In this document: positions 17,909 through 27,151 of the stretch, one piece after another | How positions within the stretch are numbered: the first letter of the stretch is position 1 | How the letters are laid out: the number at the start of each line of letters is the position of its first letter | NCBI RefSeq assembly: GCF_002115785.1 | Contig: NZ_JFJY01000003.1 | Coordinates: forward strand, 62,001 to 126,000 | Origin: Thalassospira sp. MCCC 1A03138 | GTDB lineage: Bacteria; Pseudomonadota; Alphaproteobacteria; Rhodospirillales; Thalassospiraceae | Direction of reading: 5' to 3' | DNA length: 64,000 bases | Program-made: the position numbers and the translations under genes | The notes under the pieces: generated by a model | Told to the model about the DNA's origin: nothing | What the model saw: the letters and a program-made list of their open reading frames with translations, nothing else | Database searches by the model: none

Positions 17909-18655
17909 TCAAATATGTCCGCCAGCTTTGGCCGGAACGGATTTGTTTTCTTTCCGGTTTTCGTTTCGGCGAAGGTGCTTCTCGATCCCCTTGAAGCCAA
18001 AGGTGAGAACGTAAACAATGATCAGGTAGATCACGCCGGCCGAAATAAAGGCTTCATATGGCAACGCAGTGCGAGCAACAATTTTGCGCGCGGCTCCGGT
18101 TAGTTCCATCATTGTCACCGTTGACGCCAGTGACGTTGCCTTGAGCGTGAAAATTACATCGTTGGTGTAGGCGGGCCAGATAATCTGCCACATACGGGGG
18201 AAGATGATCCGGCGATAAATGGTGGCGGGGGCCATTCCGCACGCGCGTGCGGCCTCAATCTCGCCATTCGGAACGTTCTGGATGCCGCCACGCATGATCT
18301 CGGCCATGTAGGCTGCCGTATTCAGGACGAATGTCAGCAGGCAGTACCAGTAGGGATCACGCAGATAGGTCCAGGACCAGTGATCCTGTATACCTTCAAT
18401 GTTGGCGATAAGTTGCCCACAACCGTAATACATCATGAACAGCTGTGCGATCAGCGGCGTACCGCGAAACACATAGATAAACGCAAAGGGCAGGGCCTGA
18501 ACCCAAATAAGCTTTGAAACACGGGCGACGGCAAGCGGAATGGCAATCAGTGTGCCAAATACAACAGAAACTGCCAACAATTGCAGTGTCAGAAGGAAAC
18601 CCTGCCACAGCCAGCTATCATATTTGGTCAGGACGTATATCAGATCTTCAAACAT
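17909..18655 (-). CDS. Basic amino acid ABC transporter permease (AotM/HisM-like)
   Basis: Inner-membrane permease of 248 residues, His/Glu/Gln/Arg/opine family. Five or so hydrophobic segments are visible; the EAA loop for ATPase contact is GEIEAARACGMAPATIYRRII (about residues 148-168). The FRGTPLIAQLFMMYYG motif is typical. It starts 3 nt after the stop of the partner permease, so the two are coupled. The pair makes a heterodimeric channel for arginine/ornithine/lysine-type substrates; exact specificity is unknown. The C-terminus is lysine/arginine-rich. Confidence 0.9.
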   Translation of the reverse strand: MFEDLIYVLTKYDSWLWQGFLLTLQLLAVSVVFGTLIAIPLAVARVSKLIWVQALPFAFIYVFRGTPLIAQLFMMYYGCGQLIANIEGIQDHWSWTYLRDPYWYCLLTFVLNTAAYMAEIMRGGIQNVPNGEIEAARACGMAPATIYRRIIFPRMWQIIWPAYTNDVIFTLKATSLASTVTMMELTGAARKIVARTALPYEAFISAGVIYLIIVYVLTFGFKGIEKHLRRNENRKENKSVPAKAGGHI

Positions 18656-18658
18656 CGA

Positions 18659-19351
18659 TCACGCCCTCGCAATGCCGCGGGAAGCCCGCTTTTCAAGTCG
18701 ATTGAAGACAAATAGCGATACGGTGGTAAAGGCCAGAAACATTGCCATGGCGACCAGATAAAACGTAAAGGGCGCTTTTTCTGTACCCGCACCGACCGCG
18801 GCCTTGCGCAGGACTTCTTCGACGCCCACGACGGATATCAATGCCGTATCTTTGATCAGAACCTGAAACAGATTGTTAAGGCCGGGCAGGGCAAACCGCC
18901 AGAGCTGCGGCAATTTGATGCGAATGAATATCTGCGTGGGTGTCATGCCGCATGCGGTTGCCGCTTCTATCTGGCCAAGTGGAATGGACTGCATTGCAGC
19001 CCGGAATACCTCGGACGCAAAAGCCCCCTGAACAAGTGCAAGGGCAGCAACCCCCGACCAAAATGCAGGAATGTCAACGCGAACCGCTTCACCGCCGATC
19101 AGTTCGGCGAGGTTCTGAATGGCAATAGTACCGCCAAAATAGATCAATAAAATAACCAGAAGTTCGGGAATGCCGCGAATAATAACGGTATAACTTTCCC
19201 CGATGATCCGAAGGGCCTTGTAACGCGACAGCTTTGCCGATGCGCCCAGCAAACCTAGAATTATCATGAATGGTAGCACGGTCAGGCAAAGCTGGACCGT
19301 CACAAGTCCACCTTCAAGCATCTGCCAACCGCGGCCGTATAAATCAAACAT
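18659..19351 (-). CDS. Basic amino acid ABC transporter permease (AotQ/HisQ-like)
   Basis: Partner permease of 230 residues. The VIIRGIPELLVILLIYFGG segment and the EAA loop GQIEAATACGMTPTQIFIRI (about residues 140-160) identify the HisQ/ArtQ group. It follows the substrate-binding protein gene after an 88-bp gap holding a strong stem-loop that probably lowers permease expression relative to the binding protein. Confidence 0.9.
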   Translation of the reverse strand: MFDLYGRGWQMLEGGLVTVQLCLTVLPFMIILGLLGASAKLSRYKALRIIGESYTVIIRGIPELLVILLIYFGGTIAIQNLAELIGGEAVRVDIPAFWSGVAALALVQGAFASEVFRAAMQSIPLGQIEAATACGMTPTQIFIRIKLPQLWRFALPGLNNLFQVLIKDTALISVVGVEEVLRKAAVGAGTEKAPFTFYLVAMAMFLAFTTVSLFVFNRLEKRASRGIARA

Positions 19352-19398
19352 GGTATCTCCTGCAAACCTTCATGCCGCGCCAATATGGGGCAATAAGG

Positions 19399-19425
19399 AA
19401 GGGCGGCACATTAAGTGCCGCCCTT
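19399..19425. promoter_or_regulatory. Intercistronic stem-loop between binding protein and permease genes
   Basis: AAGGGCGGCAC (19399-19409) and GTGCCGCCCTT (19415-19425) form a perfect 11-bp stem with a 5-nt loop 15 nt downstream of the binding-protein stop. No T run follows on the minus strand, so it is better read as a 3'-end stabiliser or partial terminator than as a full terminator. Confidence 0.7.
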
Positions 19426-19439
19426 AAACTGCCTTCCGA

Positions 19440-20237
19440 TCAATTCGGGTGCAGGTTGATTTCTTCGAAGTACTTTTTGTTTATTTCCTGATAGGAGCCG
19501 TTTGCAAGCATTTCTGCCAGCGCCTTGTTCAGGATCTCTTTTAGGTCCTGGTCTTCTTTGCGGATACCAATACCAGTACCTTCGCCAAAGAATTCTTTAG
19601 GCGCAAAGGTATCGGAAATAAACGCATAACCTTTGCCCGCGTCCGATTTGACCCATTCAACCAGCACGCCGGAATCAGCAAGCGTCGCATCAATACGACC
19701 TGCTGTCAGATCGAGCAGAGCGTTGTCCTGCGTGTCATACATGCGAATTTCCGCATTCGGGAAATTGTCTTCAAGGAAGGCCGAATGGGTGGTCGAACGC
19801 TGAACGCCAATTACCAGACCATCCAGCGCGTCTTCGACAACCGCGCCATCTTTCCAAGCCTCGACAGACATGCCTTCCTTACCAACGAAGACTGCCGGTG
19901 TGGTGCTGTAGTAGTTGGTGAAGTCAATGGAACGTTTACGTTCTTCGGTGATCGACATCTGGGCGATAATCGCATCGTATTTTTTCGCCAGCAGGCCTGG
20001 AATGATCCCGTCCCAGTCCTGGGCTACGATTTCACATTCGATACCAGCCGTTTCACAAAGTTTTACAGCGAAATCGACATCAAATCCCTGCAGGTTGCCA
20101 TCCTTGTCGACATAGTTGAACGGAGGGTATGCACCTTCGGTTGCGATGACGACTTTTTCCCAAGCTGCACTTGCTGCCGATGCACTTAGTGCGACACCCA
20201 TGGCTGCAGCGGTTGCAACCTTGATCCAGTTTTTCAT
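19440..20237 (-). CDS. Periplasmic basic amino acid-binding protein (AotJ/ArgT-like)
   Basis: Substrate-binding protein of 265 residues, family 3. The signal peptide is MKNWIKVATAAAMGVALSA, cleaved after ASAASA. Family features are IATEGAYPPFNYVDKDGN near the N-terminus, GFDVDFAVKLCETAGIECE, the hinge region AIIAQMSITEERKRSIDFT and a C-terminal EILNKALAEML segment. These match lysine/arginine/ornithine-binding proteins, so arginine or ornithine uptake is the best guess. It delivers ligand to the two permeases encoded just downstream. Confidence 0.92.
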   Translation of the reverse strand: MKNWIKVATAAAMGVALSASAASAAWEKVVIATEGAYPPFNYVDKDGNLQGFDVDFAVKLCETAGIECEIVAQDWDGIIPGLLAKKYDAIIAQMSITEERKRSIDFTNYYSTTPAVFVGKEGMSVEAWKDGAVVEDALDGLVIGVQRSTTHSAFLEDNFPNAEIRMYDTQDNALLDLTAGRIDATLADSGVLVEWVKSDAGKGYAFISDTFAPKEFFGEGTGIGIRKEDQDLKEILNKALAEMLANGSYQEINKKYFEEINLHPN

Positions 20238-20321
20238 TCATAGTCTCCCTTGTTGTTGAGAACAGGCCGTGTCGACACTGTCCTTTTCGGAAGGTTCTTT
20301 AAGGGAACCGTCCTTTCCAGA

Positions 20322-21095
20322 TCAGAAATCTCGCTGAAGGAATTGCTTCATGCGCTCTGATTTTGGATTTTCGAAAATTTCTTTTGGGGCACCAAACTCT
20401 TCGACCCGTCCCTGATGAAGATACATAACGTGGCTTGATACGCCTTTTGCAAATCCCATTTCATGGGTCACGACAAGCATCGTGCGACCTTCTTCGGCAA
20501 GGCCCGTCATAACATGCAGAACCTCACCAACCAATTCGGGGTCAAGAGCCGATGTCGGTTCGTCAAACAGCAGAACTTCGGGCTCTATCGCCAAAGCACG
20601 GGCAATTGCAGCGCGTTGTTGCTGTCCGCCGGAAATATGGCCGGGGTAATAGTCGCGGCGTTCATACATCCCTACTTTGTGAAGCAGTGCATCAGCACGT
20701 TCTATTGCTTCTTTTTTGGGAATGCCAAGAACATGCACCGGTGCTTCTATCACGTTTTCAAGAATGGTCAGGTGGCTCCACAGATTGAAACTTTGAAAGA
20801 CCATGGCCAATTTGGTGCGAATGCGTTGAAGCTGTTTCTTATCGGCTGGCTCCTGACTTCCGTCTTTCAGTTCGCGCATTTTGATCAGTTCGCCGTGGAC
20901 ATGCACGGCACCGGAGTTCGGTGTTTCAAGAAGGTTGATACAACGCAAAAAGGTACTTTTGCCAGAACCGGACGAACCGATGATCGAAATCACGTCACCG
21001 GTATTCGCGGTCAGATCAATACCTTTGAGGACTTCATGCTCCCCAAAGCTTTTGAACATCCCTTCGACCTTTAGGGCGGGTATGTTTGTGCTCAT
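20322..21095 (-). CDS. Basic amino acid ABC transporter ATP-binding protein (AotP/HisP-like)
   Basis: ATPase of the transporter, 257 residues from ATG 21095 ([13 protein letters not shown]); the frame extends 21 codons upstream without family similarity. Walker [11 protein letters not shown]-loop [12 protein letters not shown], signature ISGGQQQR, Walker [13 protein letters not shown] and the H-loop VVTHEM are intact. The short insertion after the Walker A region ([20 protein letters not shown]) is common in HisP/AotP ATPases. It is first in the operon, ahead of the binding protein, whereas in Pseudomonas aotP is near the end. Confidence 0.92.
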   Translation of the reverse strand: MSTNIPALKVEGMFKSFGEHEVLKGIDLTANTGDVISIIGSSGSGKSTFLRCINLLETPNSGAVHVHGELIKMRELKDGSQEPADKKQLQRIRTKLAMVFQSFNLWSHLTILENVIEAPVHVLGIPKKEAIERADALLHKVGMYERRDYYPGHISGGQQQRAAIARALAIEPEVLLFDEPTSALDPELVGEVLHVMTGLAEEGRTMLVVTHEMGFAKGVSSHVMYLHQGRVEEFGAPKEIFENPKSERMKQFLQRDF

Positions 21096-21530
21096 ATCGA
21101 GATAAAAAGTCCCCTGTTGAAAGTTCTTGTTGTTTCGGGCCTGTCCGATCCGCATCAAATCGATGCTTCACCCCTTTGGACAATCCGAATCACATTTTCC
21201 CCTGAATAATTGCCTGTCCGGGCACCGTAATTCTACTGATTTTTTGCAGTTATATGAAGAAAACGGCCGCTCCGGTATTATATTTGGTCGGGGCTGGGTA
21301 AGCTTGGCAAATATACTGCTGGCCTAGGTGTTTTTACGCAACAAAAAAACCGAGTTTCGGGAGTTCATGAATCTTCGTATGTCTCGGACGGTTTTTGCGA
21401 GGTTTCTGGGCTTTGACCAGATATTGCAGGGAAAAACAAAAAACTTCGTCAAAACCATAGGCGAAATTTGCTCACCAAACATCTGGAAAACGCGAAGATG
21501 TTAGGCAGCATGTCGACGAAAATGGGGAGG
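21096..21530. other. 435-bp gene-free region between ABC operon and tRNA-Ser
   Basis: It should contain the promoter of the minus-strand transporter operon. I see no convincing -35/-10 pair. A loose stem joins AAAAACCGAG near 21345 to CTCGGACGGTTTTT near 21383-21396, and AACATCT/AGATGTT (21478-21502) lies just downstream of the tRNA 3' end, where a terminator would be expected, but without a T run. No ORF with coding character is present. Confidence 0.55.
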
Positions 21531-21620
21531 TGGCGGAGAGACAGGGATTCGAACCCTGGGTACCCGTAAAGGCACGCCGGTTTTCAAGACCGGTGCATTC
21601 AACCACTCTGCCATCTCTCC
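21531..21620 (-). tRNA. tRNA-Ser (UGA anticodon)
   Basis: The minus strand from 21620 reads GGAGAGATGGCAGAGTGG and continues through the anticodon arm CCGGTCTTGAAAACCGG (anticodon TGA), a long serine-type variable arm and GGTTCGAATCC, ending CTCTCCGCCA with an encoded CCA. The total is 90 nt, and the acceptor stem GGAGAGA/TCTCTCC pairs. Confidence 0.95.
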
Positions 21621-21879
21621 GCATTGTGGTGGCGGTTATCGCCCCGCGCGCTCTCAATAAATTGCCGGGATGCACCTGTCAATATGCCAGTGCCGGCTTT
21701 GTTAAATTTCTTAGGGGGGTAATTTACGTTCAGGCATGCTCGAGACATTTAACAAGTCTTAACGTGTAAGACGGTATCAGCATTATGAAGCGCACAAAAT
21801 GAGTGCAGATACAAAGATGACAGGATCCCCTTTCAAACTGATTGGGAATTTTAAATTGAACCGGCACGAGGCGAGCAAA

Positions 21880-22887
21880 ATGAATTATCGGACCATCGGG
21901 ACTTTAGCGTCAATTATTGGCATGCTCGTGACGGCTTCACCTGTTCTTGCTCAAGCCAATACCGATGAATTACCGGCCTTTACGACCGAGGGTTTTGATG
22001 TGTGGCTGGCTGATTTCAAAAAGGATGCCGCGTCAAAGGGCATTTCCCAATCTACATTGGATGTTGCCTTTGCAAACACACAGCCGATCCCGAAAGTTAT
22101 CGAGTATGATCGCAGTCAGCCGGAATTCAAACTGACCTTCGAACAGTATTTACAGCGTGTGGTCCCGCAGTCTCGAATAGACGAGGGACGCCGCAAATAT
22201 GCCGAGAACCGTTCCGTCATTGATGCTGCTGCCAAGAAATACGGTGTTCCTGGGCATTACCTGACGGCTTTCTGGGGAATTGAAACCGGGTTTGGACGTC
22301 ATACTGGTGGGTATTCGGTTGTTGACTCGCTCGTAACCCTGGCCTTTGAAGGTCGGCGTGCAGAATATTTCCGCACTGAACTGATCAATGCGCTTAAAAT
22401 CATTGATGCAGGGCATATCGCGGCTGAAAAGATGGAAGGGTCCTGGGCCGGTGCCATGGGGCAGGCGCAATTTATGCCCTCTACCTTCCTGAATTATGCG
22501 CGCGATGGAAATGGCGATGGAAAGATTGATCTTTGGGGCGCCAAGGAAGACGTGTTTGCCTCTGCTGCGAATTATCTGTCGACCGTTGGCTGGAAAACGG
22601 ATGAACGCTGGGGCCGCAAGGTCAGCATTCCCGAAAATCTTGATAAATCAATGACAGGGCGCGAAATTCGCAAACCGATCAGCGAATGGCAGAAGCTTGG
22701 TGTGCGGATGCCCGACGGTTCCAACCTGCCATCAGCCGATATGGAAGCCGCAATTGTCATTGTAAATGACGGTGTCGGACCTGCTTATATGGTTTATAAC
22801 AATTTCCACACCATTATGCATTGGAACCGATCTACCTATTTTGCAATTGCAGTTGGCACACTTGCTGATGCGATTGCGGGTCGCTAA
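21880..22887 (+). CDS. Lytic murein transglycosylase (MltB-type, GH103)
   Basis: Cleaves peptidoglycan glycan strands to 1,6-anhydro products in the periplasm. Starting at ATG 21880 gives 335 residues with a signal peptide (MNYRTIGTLASIIGMLVTA, cut after SPVLA) and GAGGCGAG as ribosome site; the frame extends to 21799 but that extension would bury the signal. The catalytic glutamate is in AFWGIETGFGRHTGGY (about 120-135), with GSWAGAMGQAQFMPSTF further on. A D-rich turn (DGNGDGKID) follows. No lipobox, so it is probably soluble. It is followed by rlpA and a carboxypeptidase gene, a wall-remodelling group. Confidence 0.92.
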   Translation: MNYRTIGTLASIIGMLVTASPVLAQANTDELPAFTTEGFDVWLADFKKDAASKGISQSTLDVAFANTQPIPKVIEYDRSQPEFKLTFEQYLQRVVPQSRIDEGRRKYAENRSVIDAAAKKYGVPGHYLTAFWGIETGFGRHTGGYSVVDSLVTLAFEGRRAEYFRTELINALKIIDAGHIAAEKMEGSWAGAMGQAQFMPSTFLNYARDGNGDGKIDLWGAKEDVFASAANYLSTVGWKTDERWGRKVSIPENLDKSMTGREIRKPISEWQKLGVRMPDGSNLPSADMEAAIVIVNDGVGPAYMVYNNFHTIMHWNRSTYFAIAVGTLADAIAGR

Positions 22888-22938
22888 TTATTCTGGATTT
22901 ATTAAATACAGGTTCAATATCTGGACGGGGACAACTGA

Positions 22939-24009
22939 ATGCCGAGAAACGCGCGCAAGGTGCTTGTACGGGGCTGGAACAAAGGCCGTTGGGCTGCTGG
23001 TGCACTTGCCATGACCGTTTTATTGGCCGGTTGTGCTGAAACGCAACTTGCTGTCCATGGCGTCAAACGTATTGGAGGCTCCCAGCAGCAGGCACCAGTG
23101 CAGGTTGGCTCTTACAAAATTGGCAATCCTTACGAGATAGCAGGGCAATGGTATTATCCGGCGGCCGATTACGAGTACAAGGAAACCGGTATTGCGTCCT
23201 GGTATGGCCCGAAATTCCATGGCAAGAAGACCGCGAATGGCGAAATCTTTGACCAGTACGAGGTTTCCGCAGCACACCGCACGCTTCCGATGCCAAGTGT
23301 CGTGCGTGTAACCAATCTTGAGAACGGCCGTTCACTTAAGGTTCGGATCAATGATCGCGGACCGTTTGCGCATAGCCGTATCATCGATATGTCACGCCGC
23401 GCCGCCCAGCTTCTTGGCTTCGAGCAAAAAGGAACGGCCAAAGTTCTGGTTGAAGTGATCGAGGATGAAAGTCGGCAGATGGCTGCAATTGCGCAGGGTA
23501 AGGCTGCGCCTGCTGTGACAGTAGCAGAACAGCAGACTGTCACAGCTGCCCCCCGCGATACGGTGGAGACGGTTCAGCTTGATAATGACGGGCCGATCAC
23601 GGACAGTGGGGAACCAACAAAGTCGACCATCCGTTTAACACCGCCAGCCGAGAAGAAAGCGACAACACAATCTGTTGAGCAAACCGCACTTGACGGTACG
23701 GTTGATGAGGGTGCAGTCGTCAGGGTTGAGCCTGTTTTACCGTCTTCAATATATGTGCAGGCAGGTGCGTTTTCTGTTTATGACAATGCCCTTAACCTTC
23801 GGAACCGCCTGTATGACATGGCACCAAGCAAAATAGAGCCTGTTGACGTAAAGGGAACCACCTTTTACCGCGTTCGCCTTGGACCGTTAAATACCGTTCC
23901 GGAAGCTGACATTTTGCTCGAGCGGGTCATTGCCACGGGGCAAAATGGTGCAAAAGTTGTCGTCGAATGCGCCGATGGCGCTTTGCAAAGCAGCGTTTCT
24001 GGTTGCTAG
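22939..24009 (+). CDS. rlpA: Septal ring lytic transglycosylase RlpA (lipoprotein with SPOR domain)
   Basis: Outer-membrane lipoprotein that cleaves denuded glycan strands at the septum. The N-terminal signal ends in the lipobox LAGC at about residue 32. The double-psi beta-barrel lies at about 80-170 (GIASWYGPKFHGKKTANGE, VRINDRGPF, IDMSRRAAQLLG). A variable Thr/Ala-rich linker leads to a C-terminal SPOR domain (IYVQAGAFSVYDNALNLRNRL) that targets denuded peptidoglycan. 356 residues. ACGGGGAC upstream of ATG 22939 can serve as ribosome site. Confidence 0.93.
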   Translation: MPRNARKVLVRGWNKGRWAAGALAMTVLLAGCAETQLAVHGVKRIGGSQQQAPVQVGSYKIGNPYEIAGQWYYPAADYEYKETGIASWYGPKFHGKKTANGEIFDQYEVSAAHRTLPMPSVVRVTNLENGRSLKVRINDRGPFAHSRIIDMSRRAAQLLGFEQKGTAKVLVEVIEDESRQMAAIAQGKAAPAVTVAEQQTVTAAPRDTVETVQLDNDGPITDSGEPTKSTIRLTPPAEKKATTQSVEQTALDGTVDEGAVVRVEPVLPSSIYVQAGAFSVYDNALNLRNRLYDMAPSKIEPVDVKGTTFYRVRLGPLNTVPEADILLERVIATGQNGAKVVVECADGALQSSVSGC

Positions 24010-24132
24010 GAATTTGTCGAAAAGTCGAAGCGGTTGCACAATTTTGCCGGATTTGCGACATAGAGACCGATCTTCGTGCGCCGCAGCAACGTCGGTACGA
24101 TTTTTGAATTTAAAGAATAAGGTTAGGACGTT

Positions 24133-25305
24133 ATGAGTTTGATGCCGCCAATTCCGTTCAAGACAAAACTGAACCGGGTAGTGGCCGGGGCCGCAATATT
24201 CGGCTCGGCCATGGCGATATCCCTGACCAGTGCGCAGGCACTCGAAACAACTGCACGCGAAGCCTATCTGATGGATTACGACACTGGTACGGTCTTGCTT
24301 GACAAGAATGGTGACGCGCTTACCGAACCGGCATCAATGACCAAAATGATGACAGTTCATATGCTGTTTGATCGCATCAAAAGTGGCAGCGTATCGCTTG
24401 ATGACACGTTTCATGTTAGCGAAAAAGCATGGCGCAAGGGCGGATCGAAAATGTTCGTCGAGGTAAACTCCGATGTTTCGGTCAACGATTTGCTGCATGG
24501 CATTATTGTTCAGTCGGGAAATGATGCCGCCATTGTCGTCGCCGAAGGACTGGCTGGAACCGAAGAAGCCTTTGCGGAGGAAATGACCGCCGAAGCCCGC
24601 AAAATCGGTATGACAAAATCCGTGTTTAAAAACGCAACCGGCTGGCCAGATGAAAGCCATCTGGTCACGGTGCACGATCTGGCTATTCTTGCACGCGACA
24701 CCATCCGGAATTTTCCCGAGCTTTATAAGCTCTATGCCGTCAAGGAATTCACGTATAACGGTATTCGCCAGCCAAACAGGAATCCGCTTTTGGGCACCAG
24801 TGCTGGCGTGGATGGCATGAAAACCGGTCATACTGAAACGGCTGGCTATGGCCTGACCGCGACAGCAGAACGCGATGGTCGTCGCCTTATTCTTGTCGTT
24901 AATGGTCTTGGTTCCGTACGTGAACGCCGGACAGAGTCCCAAAAATTGCTCGATTGGGGCTTCCGCGAGTTTGACAATTACGACCTGTTTGATTCTGGCG
25001 AAGTTGTAAGCTCAGCCAACGTCTGGCTTGGTTCTGAAGCAAAAGTCGATCTGGTCACCGATCTGGACATTCTTTTGACTTTGCCGCGCACCAATCGTGA
25101 CGACATGAAAGTTTCGGTCGTTTACGAAGGCCCAATTCCGGCTCCAATTGCTGCGGGACAGCAGGTTGCAACGCTTAAGGTCGAACTTCCAGGCGGAGAG
25201 CCGCACGAATTCCCGCTTTACGCTGCAACCGAAGTAGATCGCCTTGGCTTTATTGGTCGCATCGGTGCTGCAATCAAATACCTGCTTTGGGGAGCAAACG
25301 GGTGA
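24133..25305 (+). CDS. D-alanyl-D-alanine carboxypeptidase (PBP5/6 type)
   Basis: Removes the terminal D-alanine from peptidoglycan pentapeptides. After an N-terminal signal segment (residues ~1-36, ending TSAQALE), the S11 serine-protease motifs are complete: SMTK (SxxK), SGN (SxN) and KTGHT (KTG). A C-terminal beta-rich PBP5_C domain follows (VYEGPIPAPIAAGQQVATLKV), then a short amphipathic tail ending RIGAAIKYLLWGANG, likely a membrane anchor. 390 residues. The stop overlaps the GTG start of tmk, linking wall metabolism and dTTP synthesis genes in one transcript. Confidence 0.93.
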   Translation: MSLMPPIPFKTKLNRVVAGAAIFGSAMAISLTSAQALETTAREAYLMDYDTGTVLLDKNGDALTEPASMTKMMTVHMLFDRIKSGSVSLDDTFHVSEKAWRKGGSKMFVEVNSDVSVNDLLHGIIVQSGNDAAIVVAEGLAGTEEAFAEEMTAEARKIGMTKSVFKNATGWPDESHLVTVHDLAILARDTIRNFPELYKLYAVKEFTYNGIRQPNRNPLLGTSAGVDGMKTGHTETAGYGLTATAERDGRRLILVVNGLGSVRERRTESQKLLDWGFREFDNYDLFDSGEVVSSANVWLGSEAKVDLVTDLDILLTLPRTNRDDMKVSVVYEGPIPAPIAAGQQVATLKVELPGGEPHEFPLYAATEVDRLGFIGRIGAAIKYLLWGANG

Positions 25306-25961
25306 GTGCGATGCCCGGTTTATTCATCAGCTTTGAAGGTGGTGAAGGAAGTGGCAAAACAACCCAGATACGTCGGCTTGAGAACTGGTTCAGTCAGCGC
25401 GGACGCGCCGTTGTCGTAACCCGAGAACCCGGTGGTTCAGCCGGAGCTGAGGAAATCAGAAATCTTTTGCTCACCGGCGACCCGGGACGTTGGGATGCCG
25501 TGACGGAGGCGTTGCTGATGTTTGCATCGCGTCGCGACCATGTTGAACGCACCATTCGCCCTGCACTTGGCGAAGGCAAGGTTGTGCTGTGTGATCGCTT
25601 TGCCGATTCCTCAGTCGCCTATCAGGGATATGGTCATGGTCTTGGCGCAGAATATATCCGCAATCTTTGGCACGTCGCGATTGGCGATTTCAAACCTGAT
25701 CTGACACTGATTTTTGATCTACCGGTTGATGTCGGTCTGAAACGGGCGGGGGCTAGATTTGCCAATGTTAGTGCGGCAGAAGACCGCTTTGAGCGTATGG
25801 GATCAGATTTCCATCAACGGCTTAGACAGGGCTTTATCGATATTGCCCGTGAAAATCCGGAACGCTGTAAAATTATCGACGCCGACAGTGACATCGATAC
25901 CGTTTCCGAACGTATGATTTCGGCGGTTTCTTCCAGATTATCCGCGCAGGGGATCGGATAA
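25302..25961 (+). CDS. tmk: Thymidylate kinase
   Basis: Phosphorylates dTMP to dTDP. About 219 residues. The P-loop is FEGGEGSGKTTQIRRLE, the DR(Y/F) motif appears as LCDRFADSS, and the lid is REPGGSAGAEEIRNLLL plus the later ARFANVSAAEDRFE. GTG 25302 overlaps the preceding stop (GTGA) and has GGGGAG 7 nt upstream, so it is preferred to ATG 25311 (MPGLFIS), which lies 16 nt from that site. The gene ends TAATG, sharing one base with holB. Confidence 0.93.
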   Translation: MSAMPGLFISFEGGEGSGKTTQIRRLENWFSQRGRAVVVTREPGGSAGAEEIRNLLLTGDPGRWDAVTEALLMFASRRDHVERTIRPALGEGKVVLCDRFADSSVAYQGYGHGLGAEYIRNLWHVAIGDFKPDLTLIFDLPVDVGLKRAGARFANVSAAEDRFERMGSDFHQRLRQGFIDIARENPERCKIIDADSDIDTVSERMISAVSSRLSAQGIG

Positions 25962-27064
25962 TGGCTGTTGATGATCAGGAAGAAAGCGGTACTTTCCCAA
26001 CGCCCCGCCGCAATGGCCATTTCGTAGGTCATGACGACGCTGAAAAAACCATTCTGGACGCTTGGAACAGTAAACGCATGCATCATGCATGGTTGTTATG
26101 CGGCCCCCGCGGGGTCGGCAAGGCAACACTCGCCTATCGTATGGCGCGTTTCGTTCTTTCTGGTGGCAATGCTCAGGGCGGCGGGTTGTTTGGAGATGCT
26201 CCCGAAGGATTACATGTTGATCCTGAAAACCCTGTTTTCCGGCGCGTTGCAGGGGGGGGGCATGGCGATCTCAAGGTTATTGAACGACAGTATGACGAAA
26301 AGAAAAAGCGTCTGCAGGGGGAAATTACCGTTGATAGCGTTCGTACGGTTGGCAATTTCATGTCAAAAACCGCTGCCGAAGGCGGCTGGCGGATTGTCAT
26401 TGTCGATGCTGCCGATGAATTGAACCGCAACGCGGCCAATGCGATTCTCAAGGTTCTTGAAGAACCGCCTGCGAACGCAATGATGATCCTGGTTGCGCAT
26501 CAACCCGGAAAGCTTTTGCCGACGATCCGATCGCGCTGTCGCCGTCTTAATCTTGGTGTTCTTGAAGACCATCAGGTGATCGATCTTCTGGGGCGCTATT
26601 GCCCGGACCTTGATCTTGATGACCGTGATGCGTTGTCTGGTCTGGCAGAAGGCAGTATTGGCCGGGCATTGCAACTGAACGATGTTGGCGGGCTTGAGTT
26701 TTATACCGAAATGGTCGGTTTGCTCGCGGCATTGCCGGATGCGGACGTGCTGGCACAGCATAAATTTGCCGAACGGTTTTCCCCGGCGGATCGTGATGCC
26801 GCCTTTGCCACGGTGACGAACCTCCTGCATTGGTGGCTCGGTCGTCTGATACGCTTTGCGGCAACAGGGCAGGCGCCGCGCGAAGTGATTTCGGGGGAAT
26901 TACCCGCGATGCAGCGCATGGCCTCTGCGCAACCGCTTGATCAATGGATTGAGGTATGGGAAAAGATCAGCGAACTGATGAGTGCCACGCGTGGTTTGCA
27001 TCTTGATCGCAAACAGGCTCTGCTCAATGCGTTCTTCATGCTTGAAGAAACCATGCGAAACTGA
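25961..27064 (+). CDS. holB: DNA polymerase III subunit delta'
   Basis: Clamp-loader subunit. 367 residues, AAA+ fold: HAWLLCGPRGVGKATLAYRMARF (degenerate P-loop), the IVDAADELNRNAANAILKVLEEPP box and the sensor segment TIRSRCRRL. The translation start overlaps the tmk stop by one base. A run of nine G residues at 26252-26260 encodes three glycines (VAGGGHGD) and could be prone to slippage. tmk-holB is a conserved pair. Confidence 0.93.
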   Translation: MAVDDQEESGTFPTPRRNGHFVGHDDAEKTILDAWNSKRMHHAWLLCGPRGVGKATLAYRMARFVLSGGNAQGGGLFGDAPEGLHVDPENPVFRRVAGGGHGDLKVIERQYDEKKKRLQGEITVDSVRTVGNFMSKTAAEGGWRIVIVDAADELNRNAANAILKVLEEPPANAMMILVAHQPGKLLPTIRSRCRRLNLGVLEDHQVIDLLGRYCPDLDLDDRDALSGLAEGSIGRALQLNDVGGLEFYTEMVGLLAALPDADVLAQHKFAERFSPADRDAAFATVTNLLHWWLGRLIRFAATGQAPREVISGELPAMQRMASAQPLDQWIEVWEKISELMSATRGLHLDRKQALLNAFFMLEETMRN

Positions 27065-27097
27065 AAAAAAGCACCAATCAACTGGAATTATGACCAT

Positions 27098-27124
27098 AAC
27101 GGCCCATTTCGGGCCGTTTTGTTT
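27098..27124 (+). terminator. Terminator between holB and metG
   Basis: AACGGCCC and GGGCCGTT pair around a short ATTTC loop, then TTGTTT. It ends the dac-tmk-holB transcript and lies immediately before the metG ribosome site, so metG must have its own promoter or depend on read-through. Confidence 0.7.
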
Positions 27125-27151
27125 CACGACTTGCGCGAAGGATTTGCGATC

